A stretch of DNA of 64,000 nt from Aedes albopictus (taxonomy: Eukaryota; Arthropoda; Insecta; Diptera; Culicidae), in NCBI RefSeq assembly GCF_035046485.1, contig NC_085138.1:331868421-331932420 (forward strand), written 5' to 3'. This document shows positions 33,790 through 44,561 of this stretch, piece by piece. The notes beneath the pieces were generated by a model that was not told where the DNA came from, ran no database searches, and saw only the letters and a list, made by a program, of their open reading frames with translations. Each line of letters opens with the position of its first letter. Positions within the stretch are counted from its first letter, which is position 1. The translations under genes and the position numbers were made by a program.

Positions 33790-34679
33790 TTTTTTGATAA
33801 CACGATGATCGATTCGTAAGATCATAGCCTCAGACCATATTTTAGACAACCGGTAGTGTCCCGAAACTAGTTCTGGGTGTCCCACTGGAAGGGGTCAAAT
33901 GTAAAAGTGATTTGTACCCATGCATAAGATAAATCAAATCGTGTTTTTTTAGGTAACCTGATGTACGTTAGCAATGATTTTGCCTCAGACTATATTTGGG
34001 AGACCCGGTGGTGCTGCGGAACCTGTTCCGGAAAGTAACCAAATGTACCATGCGACACGGCTTTTTTAATAACCTGAGGAACGGTTAACTAGAAAATAGG
34101 CTCATACCACATTAGAGACTACTGGTAGGGTTGCACAACCAGCGTTTGATGCTTTGCCGGAACTACGAAAGTAAATAAAATCAATGCAAGCGATAAATAT
34201 GTGTAAGAGAACAAAATCTTGACATATTAAACCCACATACAAACAGACGTCTCACGATACTCACTACGTTCTTGTTTTTAACGGTAAAATATAACCTAGA
34301 ATGTGCAGAAAAAACTTTATAGAAGACCGCAAAGTGATCTGTGAATGTTTAAAAAGTTACATCTTAGCTTGTTAGTATCGTCTTGATATTGATCAGCTCC
34401 CAATGTTAGTGAAGGTACTCAAGCAGTCAACTGAGAAATCTGATATTATTCAGCTCTGCTTTTACGCTGAACACAACGTCGGAGTATGTGCCATCAATAA
34501 GTATTAAGTCAATTCAATGATGGCTTTGATAAAATGCTTGCTTTTCTTAAAAAATATCAGGATTCAGGAACACTTTGACTTACGTCGACGGAAAGATCGT
34601 GAGAACATATACGACGAGAAAGGCACTATCACCTCTAGGTGGATTAATTTGGGTTTTTCAAAACATGTTTGAAATAATC

Positions 34680-36258
34680 AAATCCCTTCTGAAGCAAAAT
34701 AGGATAAAATCCATCTGCCACAGGAGGATTTTTTTAACCAACTGGCTTCACTCAAACTGGAAACATTTGTACAAAGGTAGGCCTTGCGAGCCGACCTGAA
34801 AGCCGAACGTCGTCTGTTCCAACTCTTTCTACATTGTTTCCTGAACTTCGCCGGATCAGAGTTCCACCAAGGGGTTCCTCTTGTGATCTTCACAGACCGC
34901 AGAGAGCAAGCTTCTTCAAAAGCTTCCATGATGAATGCCGTTGTAGTATTAACGGCATCATCTAAATCACTTGGAGTGTCAATGGATGGTGAGTATCCAT
35001 GAAATTTGGCTGCAACCAAATCGGTAAAGAGATCCCAGTTGGTTGACTGGGGATTCCTGAAACGCAAAGTTTACGAAGTAACATTCATATGTTCAAAAAA
35101 GATGTAGCGATGGTCAGATAAAGATTCTTCATCTGACACATGCCAATTGGTCAGCTCGTGACTGATTCTGCTAGAGCAAAGCGTTATGTCTAACACTTTC
35201 TCTCTAGCAGATACAGGGGTTACTCAAAATAACTGGGACAAGTAAAATTTTCACTTTTCAAAAAATGTTCAACTCGCTGTAACTTTTCGAAAAGTGCATC
35301 AAATATTCTCATTTTTTTACTGTAAGTTCATCAACTAGTTGTGTATCAGTAGTCCAATTTTGGAGAAGATCGGACCATTGTCCACGGAGTTATAAAGATT
35401 CTAGAAAAAGGTAAAATTATCCGATAGCCAACTTTGAGCTGTTATATCTCCGGATTCAATGAACCGAATGCAATGAAATTTTGACCATTCATGACTTGTA
35501 TAATGAGCTATGAAAAACCTTTGACTTAACTTAAAATTTTTAACACGGAAGAAAATTATAACGATTAGATTATTTTTCTAATAAAACACCAAATTATCCA
35601 AAACTTCAACATCGTTTCAAAATTCAAGATGCAAATTATAGTTCAATTAATTTCCCTCTAAATGACTTATATATAAATGTGTTTTGAAGGAAAGTTACAA
35701 CATAGCCGCTTATAAATTGAGAAAGTAATGGGATGCATATTAGAAATTGATGAATTTACTAAAAAATCGTGAAATGAATGAAATCGTTACAACTTTTTCT
35801 CTTGTTAAAAATTTAAAGTTAAGTTAAACGTCTTAAAGAGTTCATCATATAAGTCATGAATGGTCAAAATTTCATTGCAATCAGTTCTTTGAATCCGGAG
35901 ATATAAAAGCTCAAAGTTGGCTATCAAATAATTATACCCTTTTCAAGAATCTTTATATCTTCGTGAAGAATAGCCCGATCTTTTCCAAATTTGAACCACT
36001 GATACACAACTAGTTGATGAACTTACAGTAAAAATTTGAGAATATTTGATGCCCTTTTCAAAAAGTTGCAGCGAGTTGAACATTTTTTGAAAAGTGAAAA
36101 TTTTACCTGTCCCAGTTATTTTGAGTATCCCCTGTACCATGAAGGTTGGGCGGTTGCCTATGTTAAATAATCCAAGATCTGTACTACCTAGGTATTTCAT
36201 CAAACTGGAGACTCTCGAATTGATGTCTGAGCTGCCCCAGATTATATGGTGCGCATTG
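34680..36258 (-). pseudogene. Endonuclease and linker of the I-like LINE, split by a fold-back
   Basis: Minus-strand translation shows the APE-type endonuclease end: NAHHIIWGSSDINSRVSSLM, TDLGLFNIGNRPTFM (36256-36137), then after the 35212-36136 insert REKVLDITLCSSRISHELTN and LSDHRYIFF with the SDH catalytic motif (about 35101-35124). The linker at 35067-34690 (FRNPQSTNWDLFTDLVAAKF) is typical of I/Jockey-like ORF2. The frame breaks after the SDH motif. Confidence 0.8.
35212..36136. mobile_element. 0.9-kb fold-back element
   Basis: The left end is TACAGGGGTTACTCAAAATA and the right end is its near complement, finishing GAGTATCCCCTGTA. The arms extend some 400 bp inward (for example AACTAGTTG...TGATACACAACTAGTTG and CATTCATGACTTGTATAATG versus CATATAAGTCATGAATGG). 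It is non-coding and interrupts the LINE endonuclease. Confidence 0.85.
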
Positions 36259-36309
36259 TGCCTTCAAAATGATAAGTGCGAGGGAATTGTTTATGCGATA
36301 CCCTACTTT

Positions 36310-36437
36310 CTACTCCACAGAATTGTAACTTGTTCTGTTACTTAGTTGGTCAAAATGATGGATTTGCGAGACGGTTCGAATACTACCAAAACTAATGATT
36401 TTTTTCACAAATTTATCTCTTAATTTGTCAATTGAAC
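36310..36437 (+). mobile_element. SINE family 2 copy
   Basis: CTTAGTTGGTCAAAATGATGG, then GACGGTTCGAATACTACC (B-box-like), then TCTCTTAATTTGTCAATTG. It is the forward version of the copies at 9990 and 27590. Confidence 0.65.
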
Positions 36438-36467
36438 TTCACCGAGCTGTTCCCAATATGATGCATT

Positions 36468-36751
36468 CTCTCTCTCTCTCTTCTTGGCGTAACGTCCTCA
36501 TTGGGACAAAGCCTGCTTCTCAGCTTAGTGTTCTATGAGCACTTCCACAGTTATTAACTGAGAGCTTCCTCTGCCAATGACCATTTTGCATGCGTATATC
36601 GTGTGGCAGGCACGAAGATACTCTATGCCCAAGGAAGTCAAGGAAATTTCCTTTACGAAAAGATCCTGGACCGACCGGGAATCGAACCCGTCACCCTCAG
36701 CATGGTCATGCTGAATACCCGTGCGTTTACCGCCTCGGCTATATGGGCCCT
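36468..36751 (-). mobile_element. SINE family 1 with 11-bp target duplication
   Basis: TATGATGCATT is duplicated at 36457-36467 and 36752-36762. The element is the reverse complement of the SINE at 22550-22829, including the B box and the (CT)n tail. The near-identical sequence of the two copies suggests recent activity. Confidence 0.9.
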
Positions 36752-36859
36752 TATGATGCATTAGGAAGGATAAAACTTCCTGAAATATTTTGAACACCCT
36801 GAAGTGTTTGTAAACCTGCCTTGAAACTCTCCGGAAGAGCGGTGTTTCTGAAAGACCAC

Positions 36860-38765
36860 ACCTCAGTTCACCGTATGTCCGGAGAACCTCAACTTATAGC
36901 GAGTCGGAATGACCGCAGTCCATTTCTCGGCGTATCTGGATAACCGAAATCGATAGCTTGTCCAGTTGACCAGCCCAATGCGCGTCTGGTGGACCACATG
37001 ATTTCTAGTTGTCAAATAGTTCAAGAAAAAATAAAAAAAATCATCGCGCAATTGAAAAATCATAATTCTTTTATAGTTTAAGTACCTTTCATGTAGGTTA
37101 AAGGAAAATGGTATATTTGTTTTTTTCAACCGCAACACTCATTCTGTCCATCACCACAATTCTATCCCAATCAACATCCAGTTGAATGCAAAAAAACTCA
37201 ATTTGTCTGTATAAACATAACCGAAATGAACTAACCTAGCTGGCTACTGCTTCCGCTGCAGCAGCTCTGGGGATGGGAAGCAATAATCATAATCCTCACT
37301 GTCGATCCTGACCCGGAGCGAAATCTCGCTTCATAAGCCGTCATCGTCGGAAAGTTTTCACTGAATCCTATGAAAATACGAGCAGATGAAGTATAAAAAT
37401 TAATTTCACCATTCGGAATCGGACCCAGCCCGGGGGGTAGAGAAAGCAAAGCAAAAAATGGTTCGAAGCGGAAGTTCGTTGGGTTGGATGATGCTGGCCA
37501 GAACTGTGATTCCAATTTCATCGTTCTTCGCACTGCTTTCCACTCACGTGGAGTTTCAACCCTTTGCGAGGCAGACCGTCAGAAACTGTCGTTCTTTAAA
37601 ATACTTGAGAAATTTTATTTTTGAAATATACGATATTTCAATATAAGGAGGTAAAAGAAACTTCAAGAAAACTTGGGAAACTATTCAACCGGCGCTCCGC
37701 GCAACAGCCCTAACTTTCCACTTTACCCTTATCCACTCGCTCAACCCTCCACCCTCAGCACTCATCCATATTCTGTATAATTTTCCACTTAAGCATTCGA
37801 TGAGTTGACTTTTGCTCAAGGGATCAGCTCAAACAAAAAGAAAAAGCTCGTCAGTGAACGGAATTCTAGATGAGCTACGCCGCACTGCAGTGTGGCACAT
37901 CCACCAAGATCCACTCCTGGAAAGCAGGTGGGTAAGTGACTCAAAACTATCGAGCGAGAAGAAAAAAAAACCGAGAAAAATTGAATCCCTTCAGGGGTGG
38001 AAAGTCAAGCTTTCTTTTGCCATTATTATCCTTTCTTCGGAGGGTGCTTCCGTCGACGACCAACCATCCAACAACGCAACGACTGGTGTGCCACGCTACT
38101 GGTGATGGGAGGGAAAACTATGATGAAAAGTTTTTTTTTCTCTCCAATCCGCAATATTTTTTGCCTACAGCCGAGAAAAAATGAAATCGATGTCATGCTT
38201 TCACTAACAGTGCACTAACATTTTTCCGTTGAATAAATTTGACTTTCTGCGCAAAGTGCAGAACATGAAAAAGAGAAGAAAAAAATCGCCAAAGACGATT
38301 GAAACTTTCGTCACAGACTGGAAGTCCCGGCGAAAGTTTGATGAATACCGAACGTTACGGCACAAGCAGGGGCCGACAATATGCATGCGCGGTGAAAAGC
38401 TTTTGACGAAATGGTTTCGACCGACTCAGTGAGGAAAAAGTATCCTTTTGGAAATTTTTCCAATTAAAAATTCAAGTGCACTCGCCGCCGCCGGTAGCAC
38501 CAGTTCCAGTGTACAACACAGTTCACTACACTCTCCACCCGGGGTCAGTTAGTTTCTCGCTTTTGCTCTCGGTGCGATGTGGCGAATGCTGAGTGCAACT
38601 TGAAACTTTGCACTCCCCCCGGTAGATTGTTGGTGGCTTGCTTTCAAGGAGGGGTGGATGACTTTCTGGAGCTTTTGTGGAGTGCGACTAATTCGGAATG
38701 AGATGAAACTTTTCGTTATTCACAGATTAGGTGGTCCGTTAAAAAGGGCGTATGGAAAAGCTGAA
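36860..38765. other. Unique block, no gene recognised
   Basis: There are short frames on both strands only. GC-richer patches at 37240-37330, 37430-37560 and 38480-38640 look single-copy. GGGGTCAGTTAGTTTCTCGC at about 38542 contains an insect initiator-like TCAGTT, but with no ORF or TATA to support a promoter. Confidence 0.35.
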
Positions 38766-38814
38766 CGATTTTCTTAAAAAAAAATATAACTCGAAAGCGA
38801 TTTGTTAGATTGAA

Positions 38815-39662
38815 ATGATTTCTTCGAAAATGTTTGAGGATATTTGAAGGACTTTTAGACAACAGAAATCACTGATAGTCATATGCATCGTGGACCTTTG
38901 TTAGATGTCAAATTACCAAAAACCTTACTCTTCGATTTTTTTTTATATTTTTTTTTTCTGTAGAAAGCGAACCATAAGCCCCAAAGGTCAAATTATTTTT
39001 CTCGAATGTTTGTTTTTCATCGATATTTTCCTTTTGCTCGTTTAAAAAAAACAAAAGGATTTTTTCTGACCTTTTTATGTCAAAAATAGATTCTACTTAC
39101 AAGTTGGAAAAAACCATATATATTTTTCCTTTACTTAGATATATTTGAGTCACAGCGAATTAAAAAAAAAAAAGAAAATAAAATTGGACCCTGTTAAATG
39201 TTATTAGAGGCGGTCTGAAAATTCCATGGAAATAATCGATCCTTTTTTGATAAGAATTGTAAAACAGTAAAAATAAATCTCGCATAACATTTCACAAGGT
39301 CCCAAACCTTTTTATTTTTTTTTATATATTTTAAATTTGATGTAACGTGAATGTAGGAAAAAAAGGCAAATTGTACGTAAAATTAATTTTGAAATAAAAA
39401 ATCTTAAAAATGTTTTACCTGTGCCTGTTTTGTAAAAACGATGGAAAATAGAAAAACATCGTGAAAAATAAAAGCACTATCATGTGCTACTTGGCAATTA
39501 TCGAGGCTGAAAGTAAGCTTTCTACAAAAAAAAAATTAAAAATCTAAAAGTAAGGTTTTTGGAACACATAATATCTAACATAGATTCACAATGATTATAA
39601 CTCTCAGTGTACTGTTTTCTTAAAATATTTCAAATACCCTTAAACATCTTCGAAGACGTCGT
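38815..39662. mobile_element. Long diverged fold-back element
   Basis: Left-arm blocks TTCTTCGAAAATGTTTGAGG, TTGTTAGATGTCAAA and CCAAAAACCTTACT return in reverse complement at about 39535-39662 (AGTAAGGTTTTTGG, ATATCTAACATAG, CATCTTCGAAG). The interior is AT-rich and non-coding. Confidence 0.6.
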
Positions 39663-40020
39663 TTGGAATACATCCTGAAAATTTCCGTAGAGATCGTTCA
39701 AGAATTCTTCCTGGGATTCTTCATACAGTTACTGAGCTCCTACAGAGTTTACACATCGTTTTTCTCCAAAAAATCTCTCTTAATGTCATCCAGAAATATA
39801 TCTTGATTTTTATTTATTTTTTTCTACATCCTGGAATCATTCGATAAACTTCTTCCTGAAGTTTTCGATTGGATTTCATGGATTTTCTCCAAAAAAAATA
39901 TTCCCTGAAGTCACTCCAAGAACAGACCCGATTTGGTCATTTTTTTTCGGAATAATCCAGTAATTATTTTCTGAGTTTCATCTGAAATACATAGTATGAA
40001 CAAAACTTATAAACTTAAGA
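39663..40020. repeat. Sparse S1 satellite relic
   Basis: CCTGGGATTCTTC, CTTCCTGAAG and similar units are present but diluted by AT-rich sequence. Confidence 0.45.
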
Positions 40021-40159
40021 CGGACCAAATGTAACAAAAGGACACCGTCATAAATGTTGGAAATTTTTGTACGACCTTAACATTACAATTTAGGCGATTG
40101 TAGAAAAAAGAAAAAAAAATGGGTTCAATTTTCATATTTTTTGCTGCGTTTTTACCAAT

Positions 40160-40566
40160 GACACATTCTGCCGTGACGTTACAACGTTTTGACGCCTTTT
40201 TTGTCAGTTTTTTCACTATAACTTGTAAATTCGACCGTAAACACTCAAATATTTTTGCATATTCGGATTCCTCGTAAAATTTGCAATAAGTATGTTCTGT
40301 TGAATAGTTAGTTTTTATCTGAAAATTATGTTTAAAATGGGAATGAGTAGCATGACGTTACAACGTTGTAACGTCACACTACTAATTCCAATTTCTGACA
40401 TACTTTTTCAATGAAAACTAACTATTCAGCAGATCATACTCTCAAATTTTACAAGGAATCCGAACTTATGCGAAAAATTTGAGGGTTTACAGTCGAATTT
40501 ACAAGTTATAGTGGAAAAACTAACCAAAAGCCGTCAAAACGTTGTAACGTCACGGTAGAATGTGTC
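40160..40566. mobile_element. Fold-back MITE, CGTGACGTTACAACG family, copy 2
   Basis: The ends are GACACATTCTGCCGTGACGT and the complement ending GGTAGAATGTGTC. Internal arms and the central AACGTTGTAACGTCAC match copy 1 at 3889-4289. Short CCAAT-like sequence flanks both sides, but the duplication length is unclear. Confidence 0.8.
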
Positions 40567-40740
40567 CAATACTTCTCCAGGAATGCTTCTCCTTCAAACT
40601 CCGGAAGCTGCTCGAAAACTTCTAGAAATTGCATCTGGAGTGTTCTTGTAAGTACTCCTGGTGTTGTTCAAGCCATGTAGTAAAGAGACTTTTCAGAAAT
40701 TTTTCAGAATTTTTTAAATTTTTTGCCAATTTTGTTCACC

Positions 40741-40859
40741 ATTGATTGCTATATGTTCACTCAAAAAATGAATTTTCGATAGAAGGCTCGGAGGGTCAAG
40801 TTACATGTACCAATCAACTTACATAGTTCGAGGAATTAAGATCATGTCTGTGTGCATGT
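40741..40859 (-). mobile_element. Family A element, copy C, first half
   Basis: CTATATGTTCACTCAAAAAA, GGAGGGTCAAG and TCATGTCTGTGTGCATG align with 31260-31380 of copy B. It stops at the poly-T end of the R1 LINE. Confidence 0.75.
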
Positions 40860-41579
40860 TTTTTTTTTTTTTCCTTCTAAACCATAGGGGGATAAATCTG
40901 CCCATCAGACACCCTAACAGGAAGGTTAGGGTAGTGTGGGGATGAGGCCGTCTTCTACAATGCCGGTAGAAGCCAGGACTACTCTCTCCTCGACCCACTA
41001 AAACACATTCCTATGGTCGCCAAACCCTACGTCTCTCCGGAACCACCAAGAAGGTATTGCTTCAGAGAGGGGCTAGTGCATATCGCACCCTCAAGGTTAG
41101 CTGCCGTAGCCTAGCAGCAACGAACATCGATGACTCGCTCTTGAGAGTCCATCACGATAGCATGCTGGCGCTTAGCCAGTTTCCCGAGTGGTCCTCGCCA
41201 CTCCCTTTGTCCTCGGAAGGCGGGCAGGGTCAACCCCGCCCGCGCCCTACTGCTGAGCGGACATCAAGAACTGATGCCCACGTGCAACCCGATCTGACCT
41301 GCCCGCAAAGGAAGGGTATCACTACCCTTCAGGCCCTATCAGATGCACCCGTAGGTTGCAGACAGCAGGATCTCACCTACCCCGACCCTTGCCGGGGACC
41401 CCTTTCCAACCGCGGGCTCAGATCCAACCCAGTAGACCGACGCCACGACAGCACCGCTACCGGGACTTCCTCTCCGCGGCCACTTAATCGCTGTAAGGGT
41501 CGATCTCGACCGCAGGGCACCGGTATGACCTACGAAGCCGACTTCGAACCCCTGGACCACCTCTTGTACTGCATCTGGA

Positions 41580-44561
41580 CTAGCCATTCTCCGAGTCCAC
41601 GCGCCACCTCCTCTGTAGCTCCCAGACGATATGGGTGATAGCCGTTGAAACGGCATTCCAGCTAATCTCATCCCTACACATTCTCTGGACCAAGTTGTCC
41701 GGAGTTGTGTCCTCCCCGCATGTGGCAAGCATGCGGTCACGCATTGTGCGAAAACGCGGGCACACGAACAAAACGTGTTCCGCCGTTTCCTCTAAACCAT
41801 TGCACACTGGGCATTCGGGAGAATCCGCATGCCCGAAACGGTGTAGATACTGTCGGAAGCAACCATGACCTGTAAGGACCTGTGTCAGGTGGAATGAAAC
41901 TTCCCCATGGCGCCTATTAATCCAACTATCTACCCTCGGTATCAACCTATGGGTCCACCTTCCTTTGGTGGAACTGTCCCACGCGCGCTGCCATTTGACC
42001 ATAGAGGCCATCCTGACAGTCTTGCGTATGCCTCTTGTGCCGCGCATTTCGAAGCACTCCATGTCCTCACTGATAAGAATGCTGATAGGCACCATACCAG
42101 TAATGACACAGAGAGCGTCGTGTGACACGGTACGGTACGCTCTTGCAACCCTCAGACACATAAGCCTGTAAGTACTTTCCAGCTTCCGTCGGTAGCATTC
42201 AGTACTTAGCGCGGTACCCCACGCCGGGCCGCCATACCTAAGTATGGACGTAGCAACACTAGCCAGAAGCTTGCGCTTACTGGCGTACACCGCTGAGCTA
42301 TTGGACATCATCCGGGACAGTGCCGCAATAGCTGTGGAGGCTCTTTTACAGGCATAATCGACGTGGCTACCGAAGGTAAGCTTATCGTCGATCATCACGC
42401 CCAAGTGCTTGACAGAGCGCTTCGACAGGATAGTGCATTCTCCTACACTGATCTCCGTCTGCTGCTCCGACTTCAGGTGGTTAACAACCGTCACCTCTGT
42501 CTTGTGGTGAGCCAGCTCCAGTTTTCTGGACCGCATCCACGCCTCCACAACCTTGATCGAGTGGTCGGTAGTCAACTTCACCTCCTCGATCGTTTCACCG
42601 TAGACTTCGAGCGTAATATCGTCGGCAAATCCAACGATCACCACTCCCACTGGGTACTCTAACCTCAACACCTCGTCGTACATGACATTCCATAACACCG
42701 GACCCAGGATGGAACCTTGCGGGACTCCTGAGGTTATGTGAAAGCACTTCCGACCCACCTCCGTGTCGTAAACTAGTACGCGATTCTGGAAGTAGCTTCC
42801 GAGAATCTTGTACAAGTACTCCGGTATCCCCAGACGCAGGAGCGCATCGGCAATAGCAGCCCAACTGGCGCTATTAAATGCATTCCTTACATCCAGAGTC
42901 ACTACCCCGCAGAAGCGAATTCCCCTCCTCTTAGGCTCGAGTGCTTTCTCGGCGGTTTTTGTAACCGACAAGATAGCGTCTACGGTGGACCTCCCCTTCC
43001 GGAAGCCATACTGGTTGCTCGAGAGACCATTTACGCCCTCAGTGAACTTCAACATTCTATTGAGGATGATCTTTTCGAGCACCTTCCCCGCCGTGTCAAT
43101 CAAGCATATTGGTCTATATGCCGACGGGTCTCCGGGTGGTTTCCCCGCCTTTGGCAATAGTACCAGGCTCTGCCTCTTCCAAGCTTCTGGGAAAACTCCC
43201 TCGTCCAGGCATTTCTGCATAGCAGACCTGAACATCTCGGGAGCTTCTGCAATAGCTACTTTTAAGGCCAGGTTCGGAACTCCGTCCGGACCTGGGGCCT
43301 TACCTACGCTAAGGGACTTAGCTATCCCCGCAAGTTCCACATCGGTGACCCTTTCCTCATCGCCAGCCCCAGTCCCCGGCTGTCCTACGAAAGGAGGCCA
43401 AGGACTAGGATCATGACGCGGAAAAAGTCCTCCAATGATCCCCTCCAACATCTCTGGAGATTGCTCTGTAGGAGCCATCACACCTCTCGTCTTGGCCATA
43501 ACGATCCTGTAGGCATCATCCCACGGGTTCGTATTGGCACTCTGGCAGAGACCCTCAAAGCAGGCCTTCTTGCTTGCTCTTATCTCGGTCTTGAGCGCGG
43601 CTTTTGCAGCGGCGAACACCACCCGCCGTTCGTTTCGCTCTTCCTCTGATCGTGCTCGCTGCATCCGCCGCCTAGCCCGTAGGCAGGCGCGGCGCAGGTC
43701 CGCAATCGCGTCGGTCCACCAGTAAGCCGGTGGCCTCCCATTTCTAGGGTGGACTCGCCTAGGCATGGTCGCATCACACGCACGTGAGAGCACCGCTACC
43801 AGCTCGTCGCCGTCTAAACCGAGTAAGTTTCGCTCACGGCGGAGCGCTTCCCTAAATACCTCTTCGTCGAAGTATGATGTCTTCCACCTACGAGGGCTTG
43901 GCCTTGGCCTAGCCGCCTCTTCTTCTATCCGCTGTCTCCTGTTGTTGTAGTCGATACTGTAGCGAACCGCCAGGTGGTCGCTGTGAGTGTAGCCATCATC
44001 TACTCTCCAGTCCGGACTACTTGTTAGGCCAGGACTACAAAAGGTCACGTCAATAATTGACTCCGCTCCATTTCGACTATAGGTACTCTTGGTACCGACG
44101 TTAGCCAAGTCGACATCTAAGATGGCCAGTGTTTCTAGCAGGATCTGACCCCGCTGGTTCGTGAAACGGCTTCCCCATTCCACAGCCCAGGCATTAAAGT
44201 CACCCGCTATTACCACCGGCCTTCGCCCTGTTAGCACGGTCGTTAAGCGGTCCAGCATTTGCGTGAACCGCTCGATCGGCCACCGCGGAGGCGCATAACA
44301 GCTACAGAAGAAGACCCCGTTTACTTTGGCGACCACGAAGCCCTCATAGGTAGTAGACACCAACTCCTGCACGGGGTATTTACCCGTCGTCCATATCGCC
44401 GCCATTTTCCTGGTCCCATCTGAGGCCCAGTTGCCGTTGCCGGCGGGTACTCGGTATGGGTCCGAAATGATGGCGATATCCGTCTCCCACTCAGAAACCG
44501 CCTGACAAAGCAGTTGCTGAGCCGCATCACAGTGGTTCAGGTTCAGCTGCGTTACCTGCAC
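41580..44561 (-). CDS. R1-clade LINE ORF2: endonuclease / reverse transcriptase
   Basis: About 990 residues, open throughout. An APE-type endonuclease fills about residues 1-205 (LNLNHCDAAQ, IISDPY, AGDFNAWAVEWGS, THSDHLAVRY). A reverse transcriptase spans about 450-720 (VLLPKAGKPPGDPSAYRPIC, YGFRKGRSTVDAI, SGVPQGSILGPVLWN, catalytic GFADDI at about 642-647). A C-terminal zinc knuckle (CPVCNGLEETAEHVLFVC) lies near 915. It nicks target DNA and primes reverse transcription there. There is no ATG near the start: the open frame's first candidate is GTG at 44561, and the ORF1 stop is followed as TAACG, where related elements such as SART1 use TAATG. The true start is therefore probably at 44552 or by reinitiation. 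Confidence 0.93.
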   Translation of the reverse strand: MQVTQLNLNHCDAAQQLLCQAVSEWETDIAIISDPYRVPAGNGNWASDGTRKMAAIWTTGKYPVQELVSTTYEGFVVAKVNGVFFCSCYAPPRWPIERFTQMLDRLTTVLTGRRPVVIAGDFNAWAVEWGSRFTNQRGQILLETLAILDVDLANVGTKSTYSRNGAESIIDVTFCSPGLTSSPDWRVDDGYTHSDHLAVRYSIDYNNRRQRIEEEAARPRPSPRRWKTSYFDEEVFREALRRERNLLGLDGDELVAVLSRACDATMPRRVHPRNGRPPAYWWTDAIADLRRACLRARRRMQRARSEEERNERRVVFAAAKAALKTEIRASKKACFEGLCQSANTNPWDDAYRIVMAKTRGVMAPTEQSPEMLEGIIGGLFPRHDPSPWPPFVGQPGTGAGDEERVTDVELAGIAKSLSVGKAPGPDGVPNLALKVAIAEAPEMFRSAMQKCLDEGVFPEAWKRQSLVLLPKAGKPPGDPSAYRPICLIDTAGKVLEKIILNRMLKFTEGVNGLSSNQYGFRKGRSTVDAILSVTKTAEKALEPKRRGIRFCGVVTLDVRNAFNSASWAAIADALLRLGIPEYLYKILGSYFQNRVLVYDTEVGRKCFHITSGVPQGSILGPVLWNVMYDEVLRLEYPVGVVIVGFADDITLEVYGETIEEVKLTTDHSIKVVEAWMRSRKLELAHHKTEVTVVNHLKSEQQTEISVGECTILSKRSVKHLGVMIDDKLTFGSHVDYACKRASTAIAALSRMMSNSSAVYASKRKLLASVATSILRYGGPAWGTALSTECYRRKLESTYRLMCLRVARAYRTVSHDALCVITGMVPISILISEDMECFEMRGTRGIRKTVRMASMVKWQRAWDSSTKGRWTHRLIPRVDSWINRRHGEVSFHLTQVLTGHGCFRQYLHRFGHADSPECPVCNGLEETAEHVLFVCPRFRTMRDRMLATCGEDTTPDNLVQRMCRDEISWNAVSTAITHIVWELQRRWRVDSENG

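Larger units (their letters stand above)
31500..34180 (-). repeat. Tandem array, ~150-bp unit, eleven or more units
   Basis: Cores resembling GGAACCGGTTCCGG lie at about 31676, 31829, 31980, 32124, 32274, 32425, 32578 and 32719, a spacing of 141-153 bp. More diverged units lie at about 32880, 33864, 34017 and 34135. It is the reverse complement of the array in copy A; conservation fades toward 34 kb. Confidence 0.85.
31226..34656 (-). mobile_element. Satellite-carrying mobile element, family A, copy B
   Basis: Reverse orientation relative to copy A. The left end is TTTTTGCCTTTTTCGTACAC and carries the hairpin GTACACC-AA-GGTGTAC. The right end, in complement, reads AAAACCCAAATTAATCCACC then AGTGCCTTTCTCG, as in copy A. 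It holds a TG tract (31355-31425), a ~150-bp tandem array, an extra ~400-bp segment with an exon-like stretch, a TTAA-flanked palindrome and a SINE. It interrupts the I-like LINE cleanly. Copy B has more array units than copy A. Confidence 0.75.
28947..36258 (-). mobile_element. Old I-like LINE with RNase H, broken by three insertions
   Basis: Minus-strand order: endonuclease (36258-35085), linker (35067-34680), RT (31226-30300) and RNase H (30130-29354), then a 3' region ending in a poly-A run at about 28947. After removing inserts at 35212-36136, 31226-34656 and 30236-30291, the reading joins smoothly; across the large insert it reads GFDYFKHVLK then KLLVCRFATGY. Frameshifts, a missing RT FADD box and a lost 5' end show it is dead. 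RNase H after RT is typical of I and LOA lineages. Confidence 0.85.

Noticed and set aside
38542..38561. Core promoter at GGGGTCAGTTAGTTTCTCGC
   Set aside because: An initiator-like hexamer alone is expected by chance; no downstream ORF, DPE or TATA is supported.
41057..43783. Long plus-strand ORFs such as 42808-43416 and 41057-41638
   Set aside because: They are antisense shadows of the R1 ORF2, whose GC-rich codons keep other frames open.
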